From Ignisphaera sp. (lineage in GTDB: Archaea; Thermoproteota; Thermoprotei_A; Sulfolobales; Ignisphaeraceae), in assembly GCA_038735125.1 (NCBI GenBank), contig JAVYNU010000001.1:343672-407671 (forward strand): a stretch of DNA of 64,000 nucleotides, read 5' to 3'. The notes below the pieces were generated by a model. That model was not told the origin of the DNA. It was given only the letters and a program-made list of their open reading frames with translations, and made no database searches. Both the position numbers and the translations under genes were made by a program. The stretch's first letter is position 1, and every line of letters begins with the position of its first letter. Of this stretch, positions 35,785-43,466 are shown piece by piece.

Positions 35785-35970
35785 CTACCTAACCCTAACT
35801 CTGTTGTACTTCTTGTTTTGCCAGCTATATCTCCTCATTTTGCTAGATCTGCCAAAGCCACAGGCGGCGCAATAGCCTTTAGAAACATTGTATGCCACTC
35901 TTCCACATCTTCTACACTTTATGTGTGTAACATTCTTGCTTTTCTTACCCATTGAAGGCGTTCCTTTCAC
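35785..35970 (-). CDS. rpl37e: ribosomal protein eL37
   Basis: This 61-residue large-subunit protein begins [12 protein letters not shown] and carries a zinc site CRRCG...CAACG, with the C-terminal [16 protein letters not shown] typical of eL37. It directly follows the LSm gene (12 nt), a conserved archaeal pair. Confidence 0.97.
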   Translation of the reverse strand: MKGTPSMGKKSKNVTHIKCRRCGRVAYNVSKGYCAACGFGRSSKMRRYSWQNKKYNRVRVR

Positions 35971-35982
35971 TGTTTACCACCT

Positions 35983-36216
35983 CTACATAGGCGATATAAC
36001 AACTATGTTCTCTCCCCTTATGAGCACAGTTCCAAGTCTCCTCCAATTGCCATCGCCAAGCTCCTCCTCAGCATCGTCAAGTACAATGTTTAGATGCAGG
36101 TCATAGCTTCTCAGCTTACCTCTTATAGACTTGCCACCTCTAAGCTTGATCAACACAAGCTGCCCTAGAGACTCAGCCAATATCTTATGCGATGTATCAA
36201 TTTGTTGGCTGCTCAT
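35983..36216 (-). CDS. LSm (Sm-like archaeal) RNA-binding protein
   Basis: Archaeal LSm proteins form heptameric rings that bind U-rich RNA. Sm1 and Sm2 motifs are seen: GQLVLIKLRGGKSIRGKLRSYDLHLNIVLDDAEE and GTVLIRGENIVVIS. ATG 36216 (MSSQQID) gives 77 residues, the family length; the frame is open further upstream but that part overlaps the divergent promoter and is not Sm-like. It is co-directional with eL37. Confidence 0.95.
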   Translation of the reverse strand: MSSQQIDTSHKILAESLGQLVLIKLRGGKSIRGKLRSYDLHLNIVLDDAEEELGDGNWRRLGTVLIRGENIVVISPM

Positions 36217-36319
36217 AGTTATTCCTCGTATCGTTAGCTTAGTCGAGGTAGAGTTATAAGCTTTATTCACCTTATTAGCTACAACATCACACACCTTATA
36301 TGCTATACAGGTAGAGACC

Positions 36320-36829
36320 ATGATAATAGGGGTTATGAGCGATTCTCATGACTATCTAAATGCTATTGCAAAGGCTCTTGAGGTATTCAGAAAAGGTGGT
36401 GTCGAGGCAATAATACACCTTGGCGATGTTATATCCCCTTTTGCGCTAATGAAAATATTGGAGTATCCAGGGAGGATAGTGATTGTTCTAGGGAACAACG
36501 ATGGAGATGTGGTTACACTTAAAGAGCTTGCCTCAAAAGCTGGGGCAACGCTAAAAAGAGAGGTTCACCAGCTGGAGGTTTCTGGAAAAAGATTCTTCTT
36601 GATGCACGGATTTGGAGACACCGAGCAAACAAAAGTTATTGCAGAGGCTATGGCCTTAACAGGCAAATACGATGTGGTGTTATATGGACATACACACAAA
36701 GTTGATGTGAGACAAATTGGAAAAACACTTATTTTGAACCCTGGGGAGGTCTGCGGCTATCTAACAAATAGAAGAACAGTTGCCATACTAAACACAGAGA
36801 CACTCGAATACAGCATAGCAGAATTTTGA
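36320..36829 (+). CDS. YfcE/MJ0936-type metallophosphoesterase
   Basis: The calcineurin-like fold is shown by MSDSHDYLNAI (metal 1), IHLGDVISPF, VLGNNDGDV, LMHGFGD, YGHTHKVDVRQ and LNPGEVCGYL. MJ0936 relatives hydrolyse phosphodiesters such as cyclic nucleotides or nucleic-acid ends with Mn or Ni. At 169 residues it is normal. It is divergent from the LSm gene and ends about 50 nt before tRNA-His. Confidence 0.92.
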   Translation: MIIGVMSDSHDYLNAIAKALEVFRKGGVEAIIHLGDVISPFALMKILEYPGRIVIVLGNNDGDVVTLKELASKAGATLKREVHQLEVSGKRFFLMHGFGDTEQTKVIAEAMALTGKYDVVLYGHTHKVDVRQIGKTLILNPGEVCGYLTNRRTVAILNTETLEYSIAEF

Positions 36830-36877
36830 TATAGAGTTTTTTAACCGCAAAACAAGTAACACAACAATGTAATGGGT

Positions 36878-36970
36878 GGCCGCGGTAGCTCAGCCTGGTT
36901 AGAGCGCGGGACTGTGGGGCTAAAATGCGCAGAGATCCCGAGGTCCCGGGTTCAAATCCCGGCCGCGGCC
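36878..36970 (+). tRNA. tRNA-His(GTG) with intron and encoded G-1
   Basis: The extra 5' G-1 (36878) opposite C73 is encoded, as expected for histidine tRNA. The acceptor is GCCGCGG/CCGCGGC and the anticodon GTG. A 17-nt intron (36918-36934) sits at the canonical 37/38 position. CCA is not encoded. HisRS is at 15.7 kb. Confidence 0.94.
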
Positions 36971-37026
36971 CTCTAAAAATGATCCACTTTCAATGCAAAA
37001 ACGTTACGTGTAGGTGGTGAATAGAC

Positions 37027-37236
37027 ATGACAAGCTATAAAAAGTATAAAGAGGCTCTAGAAAAGCTCGGATTAAGACAGCTAGATGTCTATAGATACAA
37101 GGATAAAGATGTTCTAAGGGTTCAAAGGATACAAGATGGCAAGGTGTTGCTAGTAGAGCTTCCAAGACGCAGAGACGAGATGAGCTTAGACGAGTACATA
37201 AACTATGTGAAGTCGAAGGCTATTCAAACCAAATAG
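37027..37236 (+). CDS. small conserved hypothetical protein
   Basis: This 69-residue basic protein (YKKYKEALEKLGLRQLDVYRYKDKDVLRVQRIQDGK, then VELPRRRDEMSLDEYINYVKSKA) is predicted alpha-beta-beta-alpha. GGTGG lies 8 nt before ATG 37027. The family is unknown to me. It lies between two tRNA genes and just upstream of the end of a putative H/ACA RNA on the other strand. Confidence 0.65.
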   Translation: MTSYKKYKEALEKLGLRQLDVYRYKDKDVLRVQRIQDGKVLLVELPRRRDEMSLDEYINYVKSKAIQTK

Positions 37237-37240
37237 TTTT

Positions 37241-37318
37241 TGTACCCCGCCTAACCGATCTCTCCACATCTCCATCCCCATCAACGGGTCTTTAAGAGAG
37301 ACGTGAGGTAGCGGGGCC
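37241..37318 (-). ncRNA. candidate H/ACA guide sRNA
   Basis: On the minus strand a lower stem GCCCCGC/GCGGGGT is followed at once by ACA (37241-37243). Above it is an asymmetric internal loop (TACCTCAC and GGTTAG) fit for a pseudouridylation pocket, then an upper stem GTCTCTC/GAGAGAT and an apical part with TGATG, as expected for a kink-turn bound by L7Ae. A TATA-like GTTTTATTAG (37341-37350) is about 27 nt upstream of the 5' end. Gar1 is encoded at 53 kb. The apical kink-turn is imperfect, so the call is tentative. Confidence 0.4.
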
Positions 37319-37406
37319 AAGCAAAAAACTCTTCTCATAGCTAATAAAACTTAATCAAAGTTGTTCCACTTAATTTCATTGAATAAAAACTGTTTAAGAA
37401 TTTGGT

Positions 37407-37505
37407 GGGGCCGTTTGGTAGCGGGGGGTGGATTTGAACCACCGACCTCGGGGTTATGAGCCCCGCGGGCTGCCAGGCTGCCCTACCCCGCTATTTCACG
37501 GCCCC
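37407..37505 (-). repeat. 8-bp inverted repeat bracketing initiator tRNA-Met
   Basis: GGGGCCGT (37407-37414) and ACGGCCCC (37498-37505) are perfect complements placed just outside the two ends of the tRNA. The precursor can therefore extend its acceptor stem through a 5-nt internal loop on each side. Confidence 0.85.
37419..37492 (-). tRNA. initiator tRNA-Met(CAT)
   Basis: The minus strand has A1-U72 (AGCGGGG/CCCCGCT) and three G-C pairs in the anticodon stem (CGGGG/CCCCG), the initiator hallmarks, with loop CTCATAA. There is no intron. CCA is encoded at 37416-37418. Confidence 0.96.
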
Positions 37506-37558
37506 ATTTCTCACATATTCTGTTTTTGTGCCTAAAAAGTGTTTTGTTTCGTTGAGTT

Positions 37559-38206
37559 TCAAGCTATTGAAATGAGGCGGTTTAAGCTTGTTGATTGTTT
37601 TAGCTCTAGCAGCTTTGGCTTTATATACTTTATCCTATTCTTTAGCGCTGCAACGAGTCTGTGCATGTGTATTCTACTTATAGACGCCTCTTTAGCTATT
37701 TTGTTGATGTCTGCTTCTCCGTATAGTATAATGTTCTTTAGAATGAGTGCGATGGCTACTTTGCTTCTAAAGGTTCTAGACGATAGTATGGGATCCTCAT
37801 CTATTATCTCGAGAATTCTTTTCAGCAAATGATCTCCCTCAACAATTTTTTCAAGGTTTTGGTCAGAAACATGTCTGTATACCCTAGCCTTGCCCCCAGC
37901 TAAAACAGTTCTTAGTGCGTGTAGATCAACTCTAATATCATTGTTTCGGGCTCTGCTCAGATATTTTTCATACAATCTAATCTCTTTGTTGAGTCGTCTA
38001 AGCTTTGATGCATATTGAGAGCTTCTCTTAAGGTTCAGAGCTTCTCTGGTAGTAGGCTTGGAGTACTCCCATTCATCGCTACTTGCAACACCTATGAACT
38101 GCTCTATGAATATGGATTCTATAACTGTTCCACAGTTTCTGCAAACTGTGTAACCCTTCTCGAAATCAAATGCAACATCTTGGGAGTTGCAATATGGGCA
38201 AATCAT
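37559..38206 (-). CDS. atypical TFIIB-family factor with intact zinc ribbon
   Basis: ATG 38206 opens MICPYCNSQDVAFDFEKGYTVCRNCGTVIES, a complete TFIIB zinc ribbon (CPYC and CRNCG). A B-reader-like segment EWEYSKPTTREALNLKRSS follows. The remaining 140 residues are helical and contain a helix-turn-helix-like ADINKIAKEASISRIHMHRLVAAL, but I cannot see the two standard cyclin repeats, and at 215 residues the protein is about 80 shorter than TFB. It may be a special initiation factor in the manner of Sulfolobus TFB paralogues. A longer in-frame start (38275) is unlikely. Confidence 0.75.
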   Translation of the reverse strand: MICPYCNSQDVAFDFEKGYTVCRNCGTVIESIFIEQFIGVASSDEWEYSKPTTREALNLKRSSQYASKLRRLNKEIRLYEKYLSRARNNDIRVDLHALRTVLAGGKARVYRHVSDQNLEKIVEGDHLLKRILEIIDEDPILSSRTFRSKVAIALILKNIILYGEADINKIAKEASISRIHMHRLVAALKNRIKYIKPKLLELKQSTSLNRLISIA

Positions 38207-38310
38207 TTTCTTATACCAATTTTTGGAGAAGCTGTACAAGTTTATAAAATGGTATGTAAAGGTCAATTCATACACAGTGTCTGTAGACCGAAACTATTCA
38301 TATCCGATTA

Positions 38311-38368
38311 AAATCAGTATTCATATGCATCATCACAAATACAGTAGGAGACCCCTCATCATCTAGTT
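38311..38368 (-). ncRNA. C/D-box guide sRNA
   Basis: On the minus strand: box C ATGATGA (38356-38362), an 11-nt guide, D'-like CTGT, spacer ATTT, C' GTGATGA (38330-38336), a 12-nt guide and box D CTGA (38314-38317). The 4-nt D'-C' spacer and guide lengths are those of archaeal methylation guides. A TATA-like ACTTTTAA at 38391-38398 is about 27 nt upstream. The targets were not identified. Confidence 0.8.
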
Positions 38369-38390
38369 GAAATCCTATGAATAAAACCAC

Positions 38391-38398
38391 TTAAAAGT
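38391..38398. promoter_or_regulatory. symmetric TATA element shared by the C/D RNA and the pcn gene
   Basis: TTAAAAGT/ACTTTTAA reads as a TATA box in both directions: about 27 nt from the sRNA 5' end on the minus strand, and about 30 nt before the GTG of the PCNA gene on the plus strand. Confidence 0.5.
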
Positions 38399-38425
38399 TT
38401 TGGTAGCAACATATCCAGAACCTGG

Positions 38426-39196
38426 GTGAAGAGCGTGAGCTTGTCTTTTACAATACAGCCAGCAGTAGTCTTTTCGTATCCTAGCGCAAAAGATTTTACA
38501 AATATCCTGAAAACGCTTTCGGAAATAGTTGACGAGGTTCTCTTCAAAGTCAGCGAAAAGGGTGTAAATGTGAAGGCTCTTGACCCAAGCAGGGTGGCCA
38601 TGATATCCATCACACTTCCTGCAGAGTCTTTCCAAGAATTTAGAGCTGAAAAAGAGTTGAGCATAGGTTTGGCAGTCGGAAATCTAACAAAGATTTTGAA
38701 GCAGTTGAAGAAAGGCGACAAGCTTACTATAGGGGCTAATGAGGAGAGCGTCGAAATATTGGTTGAGGGGACTTCGATGAGGAGATACAAGTTTAGAAAT
38801 ATTGAGGTTGTGGAAGAGGAGATACCCGAGCTCTCACCCCAGTATGATGTAGAGGCATCGGTACTATCATCACCATTTAGAACAGCTTTATCGGAACTAG
38901 CATCAGTTACAAGCACAATAGGAATCACAGCAACGCAAGATGCTTTGACCCTGCTGGACTTCGACTCAAAGAGAAGCACATACAAGCTAACCACAGCCTC
39001 GGGAAACGTTATATCGTTGAATGTGAAAAAAGAGAATGTTGTGGGTGCTTACGATAGTGAGTATGTAGCAAAAATCGAGGATATTCTAAGACTCAGCAAC
39101 ATTATTGATGTAAAGTTTGGTTCTGAAGCACCTCTCTACATATCAGCAGAGTTTTCTGGTGGAAAAGCAGAGTACTATCTAGCTGCAAAGATCTAG
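38426..39196 (+). CDS. pcn: DNA polymerase sliding clamp (PCNA)
   Basis: PCNA encircles DNA and tethers polymerase, FEN1 and ligase. The fold pattern is clear: FSYPSAKDFTNILKTLSEIVDEVLFKV, ALDPSRVAMISITLPAESF, LTKILKQLKKGDKLTI, the inter-domain linker region ELSPQYDVEA, and the C-terminal GSEAPLYISAEF with EYYLAAKI. GTG 38426 opens the frame; PCNA normally begins nearer VVFSYPS, so the first dozen residues are unsure. Crenarchaea often have three PCNA paralogues; only one is seen here. Confidence 0.95.
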   Translation: MKSVSLSFTIQPAVVFSYPSAKDFTNILKTLSEIVDEVLFKVSEKGVNVKALDPSRVAMISITLPAESFQEFRAEKELSIGLAVGNLTKILKQLKKGDKLTIGANEESVEILVEGTSMRRYKFRNIEVVEEEIPELSPQYDVEASVLSSPFRTALSELASVTSTIGITATQDALTLLDFDSKRSTYKLTTASGNVISLNVKKENVVGAYDSEYVAKIEDILRLSNIIDVKFGSEAPLYISAEFSGGKAEYYLAAKI

Positions 39197-39229
39197 CACA
39201 AAACAGGATACATTTGTATTGCACCCCTC

Positions 39230-40456
39230 CTACTGCTGTGTGTTTGAATCCATGCTTTCCTTAGCTACCAAATCCTTATCGATTGTAGCGACCCTTTTGC
39301 CAATACCCATAGCAGCTCTATAAGGATACTGAACAGGGTTTCTAATACCGCATTCCCATCTGCACATACCCAAAGTTTTCATAGTGTTGCAACTATAGGT
39401 TAGATACCTCTTTTTCGAACCTCTCAAACCAGCTAAATGCTCTATCTGATACTTTGTTATCCTTTCGTTGAAGTCTGGACTACGTCTAAAGAGATCGATT
39501 AAAATTTCTTGAGGAACACCAATGTTTATTAAGAATGTTGCTAAAGCAAATCGTTGATGATGCGACAAATTCTCTCCTCTGCTCAAATATTCCATAATAT
39601 CTCTTACACATGGTGGGAAGAACTTCTGCGCAATTCTATACAAATCTTCAACACTATTAATATTCTCGAAATGGTATCTAGTTGAAGATGCCATCAAATT
39701 AGATTGGCTATCAACAGTCTTTTCCTCAGCACCAAATCCACCTGCTTTTACTATGTCTTTAATTTTTTCACTAATTTGTGTTGAGTCAAGTAAACTCTTT
39801 ATTTGTTGGCAAGAGTCTGAAAGCAGACGTAGTTTAGCTGTTAGGGAGCCCCTCAAATACTCTATTATTAGGCGTATAACCCTGTCTCTTCTATCAATAT
39901 ACACATAACCTTTTGAAATGGGGTAGGATATTATTCTCCAGCTCTCCTCCGTTAGAAGGTTTCTAGCCATTCTAATATAGTCAACAAAATGGATTCTATA
40001 TCTATAGCAAAGCTTTGTAATAACATATTTACCTCTCCTCATGGTCACATACGTAGAACTGGCGAAGCACTTATCATTAAAATCTGCGTTAATTCCAAGT
40101 GACTTGACAAAGTCTATAAGTGCATCGTCACTATAGCTACTCAACTCGTTAGCGACAGTGCCAAGAACCTTGTGAACAGCCTTGCTAATGTGAATACCAC
40201 TACCATATAGCGAGATGGCTATTAGCGAGGCAGCCAAATGGTGTTCCTTCACATTTTCAGAAATACTGCGATTCTCATTGTCTTCCGCAAGTCCATTGAG
40301 AAGACCATTCCCTAAAGCTTCTTCAACACTATCCACGAAAATCTTTGTATCGTCTAAGAACAGACTTTTCAAGATCTCTTTACATGAGTTGGCGTTTATC
40401 AGCATTAAAATAAGTTTAGCTATGCTCATTATATTCCTCAAACCTCTTTGACACAC
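39230..40456 (-). CDS. priL: DNA primase large subunit PriL
   Basis: PriL partners the catalytic PriS in making RNA/DNA primers. The C-terminal domain carries the four iron-sulfur cysteines: FFPPCVRDIM, YSCNTMKTLGMCRWECGI. The HHQRFALATFLINIGVPQE helix pair of the family precedes them. The N-terminal 200 residues are divergent, as is usual. At 408 residues it is a little long. Its start overlaps the end of the upstream gene by 41 nt. Confidence 0.9.
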   Translation of the reverse strand: MCQRGLRNIMSIAKLILMLINANSCKEILKSLFLDDTKIFVDSVEEALGNGLLNGLAEDNENRSISENVKEHHLAASLIAISLYGSGIHISKAVHKVLGTVANELSSYSDDALIDFVKSLGINADFNDKCFASSTYVTMRRGKYVITKLCYRYRIHFVDYIRMARNLLTEESWRIISYPISKGYVYIDRRDRVIRLIIEYLRGSLTAKLRLLSDSCQQIKSLLDSTQISEKIKDIVKAGGFGAEEKTVDSQSNLMASSTRYHFENINSVEDLYRIAQKFFPPCVRDIMEYLSRGENLSHHQRFALATFLINIGVPQEILIDLFRRSPDFNERITKYQIEHLAGLRGSKKRYLTYSCNTMKTLGMCRWECGIRNPVQYPYRAAMGIGKRVATIDKDLVAKESMDSNTQQ

Positions 40457-40931
40457 ATGCTATTATCTCTTCTTCAGAAGCTCTATCTAAATTCTTGCAA
40501 CACACAGAAAAGGCACTGACTATTCGGCTGATCTGTTCAGAGAGCTCAGCAAAACTTTCGTTGTGGATACAAACTGTTTTAGCGTTGGCATCGCTTTTTT
40601 CAATACTAATTAAGAGTATGGGATTTATGGGAGGATCTGGAATATTCTCAAACGGTTTTCTACTGCCTAAATAGATCCATTTCACTCTCGAGTTCACAGT
40701 CTCTATCCTATACCAATATCTACCAAAATAGTAGTATGTCTTCAAACCAGTGGCACTCTTCTTCACAACGATGTGCATAGGCTTTAGATAAACCCCATAG
40801 TTTTTAATCATCCTATTATACTCATACAGCTGGATTCTATATAGATCGAGAAGATAGTTTACCATTAAAGACACGCAGTCTCTATCGAGGCATAGCCTAG
40901 GCGAAGAAATTGAGGCCAAGATTAACCACAC
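40416..40931 (-). CDS. hypothetical protein overlapping priL
   Basis: I do not recognise this 171-residue protein. The central KKSATGLKTYYYFGRYWYRIE...KWIYLGSRKPF resembles the G-x-YYY...R-YLG beta-hairpin pattern found in some DNA-associated small proteins. The N-terminal third is helical and basic and the C-terminal third is helical and acidic. Its end overlaps the start of priL by 41 nt, so translation is likely coupled and a replication role is possible. I saw no convincing match to the PriX primase subunit. Confidence 0.55.
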   Translation of the reverse strand: MWLILASISSPRLCLDRDCVSLMVNYLLDLYRIQLYEYNRMIKNYGVYLKPMHIVVKKSATGLKTYYYFGRYWYRIETVNSRVKWIYLGSRKPFENIPDPPINPILLISIEKSDANAKTVCIHNESFAELSEQISRIVSAFSVCCKNLDRASEEEIIACVSKRFEEYNEHS

Positions 40932-41057
40932 AATCAGAGTGCTTATACTTCAGAAAAATAATAAGGTGTGCCTCGGGTTGCTTAACAATACTCAAACATG
41001 TTAAACTTTATACAAATCAAAGGCTTGAGCAGAATCAAAATCCGCGTAATATTCGTT

Positions 41058-42206
41058 TTATTTAGAGATCTCCAACATCTTTTTGCTGAGCTCATTTATT
41101 ATCGTACCAGCTCTCTTTATCTTCTCTTCTCCGACAAATAGATGAAGACCATTGTCGAGAACTATCTCACCTCCTACAATAACGGTTTTCACTGCGTAGA
41201 AAGCATTGCTTATAGCGTGAACAATCGTCTTATTAGATATTGGTAAAGGGCCGTAGGGAGGCTCTCTAAAACTCAGCACTATAATGTCTGCTTGTTCGGA
41301 TTCTCTTATGGATGAAGCGCCAATTTTATTGTTTAGAGAATTGGTATGAGACAGCGCACTCACTGTTGTATATGCATCTTTGCACACTGAGTATAGAATT
41401 GATAGAGATCTCTTTGGATTGAGAAACCCGGTTTCATAGCTCATTATCCCGCAACCAGCCCTCCAGCTGTCTATTGATGTGTAGATACATGGTGATGCAA
41501 CATTGTTCTTCGGATTCAGCAAAATCACATTATTTATTTCTCTTACTATGGGCAAGGCTTTTTCAAATACTTCGCTATCTACATAAACATAGGTTCTATC
41601 CTCATTTACAACATCTATGAACTCCTTCGATAGCTTAGCTAAATCACCTTCGCTTTCAAGTAGAAGAGCCATTGAAATCATTTTCTTAGCCATTGCATCC
41701 TGATCCTTAACACCCTTTAGCAAGGTCTTTTTGAGATACTCATAATCGTCTACTGTAGATATCAGAGAAGCTGGCAAAACAAATCTAGCTCTAGTCCAGC
41801 TATTTGAAGAAGCCTCTGCAAGAGCTTGCACAATCTTTTCATTAGCCTCTCTAACCAAGGTAACAACAGATGTTGCGCCATGAAACGCCAGAGAGGCTAA
41901 TGAAACCTCTAAAAGCGTTTCAAGCTCTAATCTAGTAAGTGTTGAGATTGCATTGGATAGGTTGTCGCTGTTGTCGTTGAATTGAAATAGGTAATGGAGG
42001 ATATTCCCCATCCCAACAACAAAGCCTGGCAACACAACAGCGAAACTATCATTGATGACGTAATCAGCGAACTCGAGTTCTATTGGCGGGGCACCCTCGC
42101 CATAGGTTACTATGACCCCTTTGTCTATAAACAGATATCCGTTTTGTACGAAAGGTTTTTGGCTATTCATTGTCAATATGGTTGCATTCTCAATTAAGAT
42201 TTTCAT
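41058..42206 (-). CDS. amidohydrolase-superfamily homologue lacking metal ligands
   Basis: Overall organisation follows cytosine/atrazine-type amidohydrolases: N-terminal composite beta domain (ILIENATILTMN, LFIDKGVIVTYGEG), a strand leading to PGFV, a barrel, and a C-terminal domain (SEQADIIVLSF, VIVGGEIVLDNG). The metal-binding HxH that should follow PGFV is replaced by PGFVVGMGNILHY, and the later His and Asp ligands are not seen either. It is therefore probably not a metal-dependent hydrolase. ATG 42206 is preferred. Function is unknown; it lies 64 nt upstream of no co-directional partner except priL's cluster. Confidence 0.75.
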   Translation of the reverse strand: MKILIENATILTMNSQKPFVQNGYLFIDKGVIVTYGEGAPPIELEFADYVINDSFAVVLPGFVVGMGNILHYLFQFNDNSDNLSNAISTLTRLELETLLEVSLASLAFHGATSVVTLVREANEKIVQALAEASSNSWTRARFVLPASLISTVDDYEYLKKTLLKGVKDQDAMAKKMISMALLLESEGDLAKLSKEFIDVVNEDRTYVYVDSEVFEKALPIVREINNVILLNPKNNVASPCIYTSIDSWRAGCGIMSYETGFLNPKRSLSILYSVCKDAYTTVSALSHTNSLNNKIGASSIRESEQADIIVLSFREPPYGPLPISNKTIVHAISNAFYAVKTVIVGGEIVLDNGLHLFVGEEKIKRAGTIINELSKKMLEISK

Positions 42207-42282
42207 GGATTTGACCACAAGAAAGTGCTGCTCTGATATACAATATTGTATTGGATAATAAGGTTTTTGATTTTAGTTTATG

Positions 42283-43449
42283 CTATCCTTTCTTCTCTCT
42301 TTTTGTCTTCGGTCTTTCAATAGCTATTATTCTGACCCCAACACCTATAAGCCTTCTCATTACAGCATCTAAGAATCTTACGTAGGAGCCTCTCTGACCC
42401 ACAGCTGCACCAACAGCATCCTCATATATCTTTATCTGCAGATTGGGACCCGCAAAATCCACCTCTTCTATGTGTTTCCATATCCATGCTGTGGGATGAA
42501 GAGCTCTAACAAAGTCCTTAAAGTCTAGGTTAAGTTCCGCTGCCCTCAGCTTCTTATTTAGCTCTTTTTCAGCAGAATTTATCCTTTCACCACCTCTTCC
42601 AACAACTCTTCCAAGATGCCCCTGCTTAGCAATTATCAAAGCATCTGGGACGTGTTCTGAGGATATTTCATACCTTTGCTTATCTTGAGCAACATCAACA
42701 ACTGTTATTATGTCTGCGTCAGGTGCCTTGGTTTTAATAACGTCAAAAACCTTCTTCTCTTCTTCTGTCATTGTCCTAGACCTTAACTTGTACTCCAATA
42801 AAAATCTCAGCCCTCTTTTAGCCCCCTCTCTAACAATGTCTTTTACCCCAAGATCTACGACACGCGATTTTTCTTCACTCAATAAAACCTCTCTGATTAA
42901 TGCAGCTGGATCGCTTTGAACTTCTCTCAAAGCTTGGAAAACTGGATCCCCCGCAACAATTAGTCTACTGTTTTGTCCTACCCTAATGATGGCCTCTATA
43001 ATTGTCTCAGACTTCATTAACTGGATATCATCTATAAATATGATAGAGCTGTCGAATGTTCTACCCCTAAGATAATGAGGGTCTGCAATAATAATTTTGC
43101 TGCCTATCAATGGCTCTATCTGGCTCCAGTCAACAATTTCTCCAATAACATCCTGCATATAGCTCTTGACTATACCCATGAATGCTTCTGGTGCTTTGGC
43201 AACGGTTATCTCCTCACCTGTGGTCACGTCAACCACTGGCTTTATAATAATGAACCTCTTGTAGTTGCCTGTAAAGACGCTGTGTATTCCGTAAGCTAAG
43301 CTAAATAGAGACTTGCCTGTACCTGTAGGTCCAAAAAATCCCAGCACCTCATAACCTTTGTCGTTGAGGGCATTATACATCTCCTCCTGCCCTGGTGTTA
43401 GGGGTTTTATCTTATCCCAGATACCGATGCTCATAGCCATCACTAGCAA
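42283..43449 (-). CDS. PhoH-like ATPase with C-terminal KH domains
   Basis: The N-terminal 220 residues are a PhoH-type P-loop ATPase: GFFGPTGTGKSLFSLAYG (Walker A), KPVVDVTTGEEITV, and SSIIFIDDIQLMKSE (Walker B), with VAGDPVFQAL as sensor. The C-terminal part has two KH units, with GHLGRVVGRGGERINSAEKEL and GAAVGQRGSYVRFLDAVMRRL. This combination is archaeal and suggests an RNA-dependent ATPase or helicase-like role in RNA processing. ATG 43449 or 43434 may be the start. It is followed by the amidohydrolase-like gene and preceded by taw3 (17-nt gap). Confidence 0.9.
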   Translation of the reverse strand: MLVMAMSIGIWDKIKPLTPGQEEMYNALNDKGYEVLGFFGPTGTGKSLFSLAYGIHSVFTGNYKRFIIIKPVVDVTTGEEITVAKAPEAFMGIVKSYMQDVIGEIVDWSQIEPLIGSKIIIADPHYLRGRTFDSSIIFIDDIQLMKSETIIEAIIRVGQNSRLIVAGDPVFQALREVQSDPAALIREVLLSEEKSRVVDLGVKDIVREGAKRGLRFLLEYKLRSRTMTEEEKKVFDVIKTKAPDADIITVVDVAQDKQRYEISSEHVPDALIIAKQGHLGRVVGRGGERINSAEKELNKKLRAAELNLDFKDFVRALHPTAWIWKHIEEVDFAGPNLQIKIYEDAVGAAVGQRGSYVRFLDAVMRRLIGVGVRIIAIERPKTKREKKG

Positions 43450-43466
43450 ACCATACCATATTCTCT

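Noticed and set aside
41058-42206. Annotation as an active cytosine-deaminase-type hydrolase
   Set aside because: The HxH and downstream metal ligands are absent, so overall similarity alone does not support catalysis.
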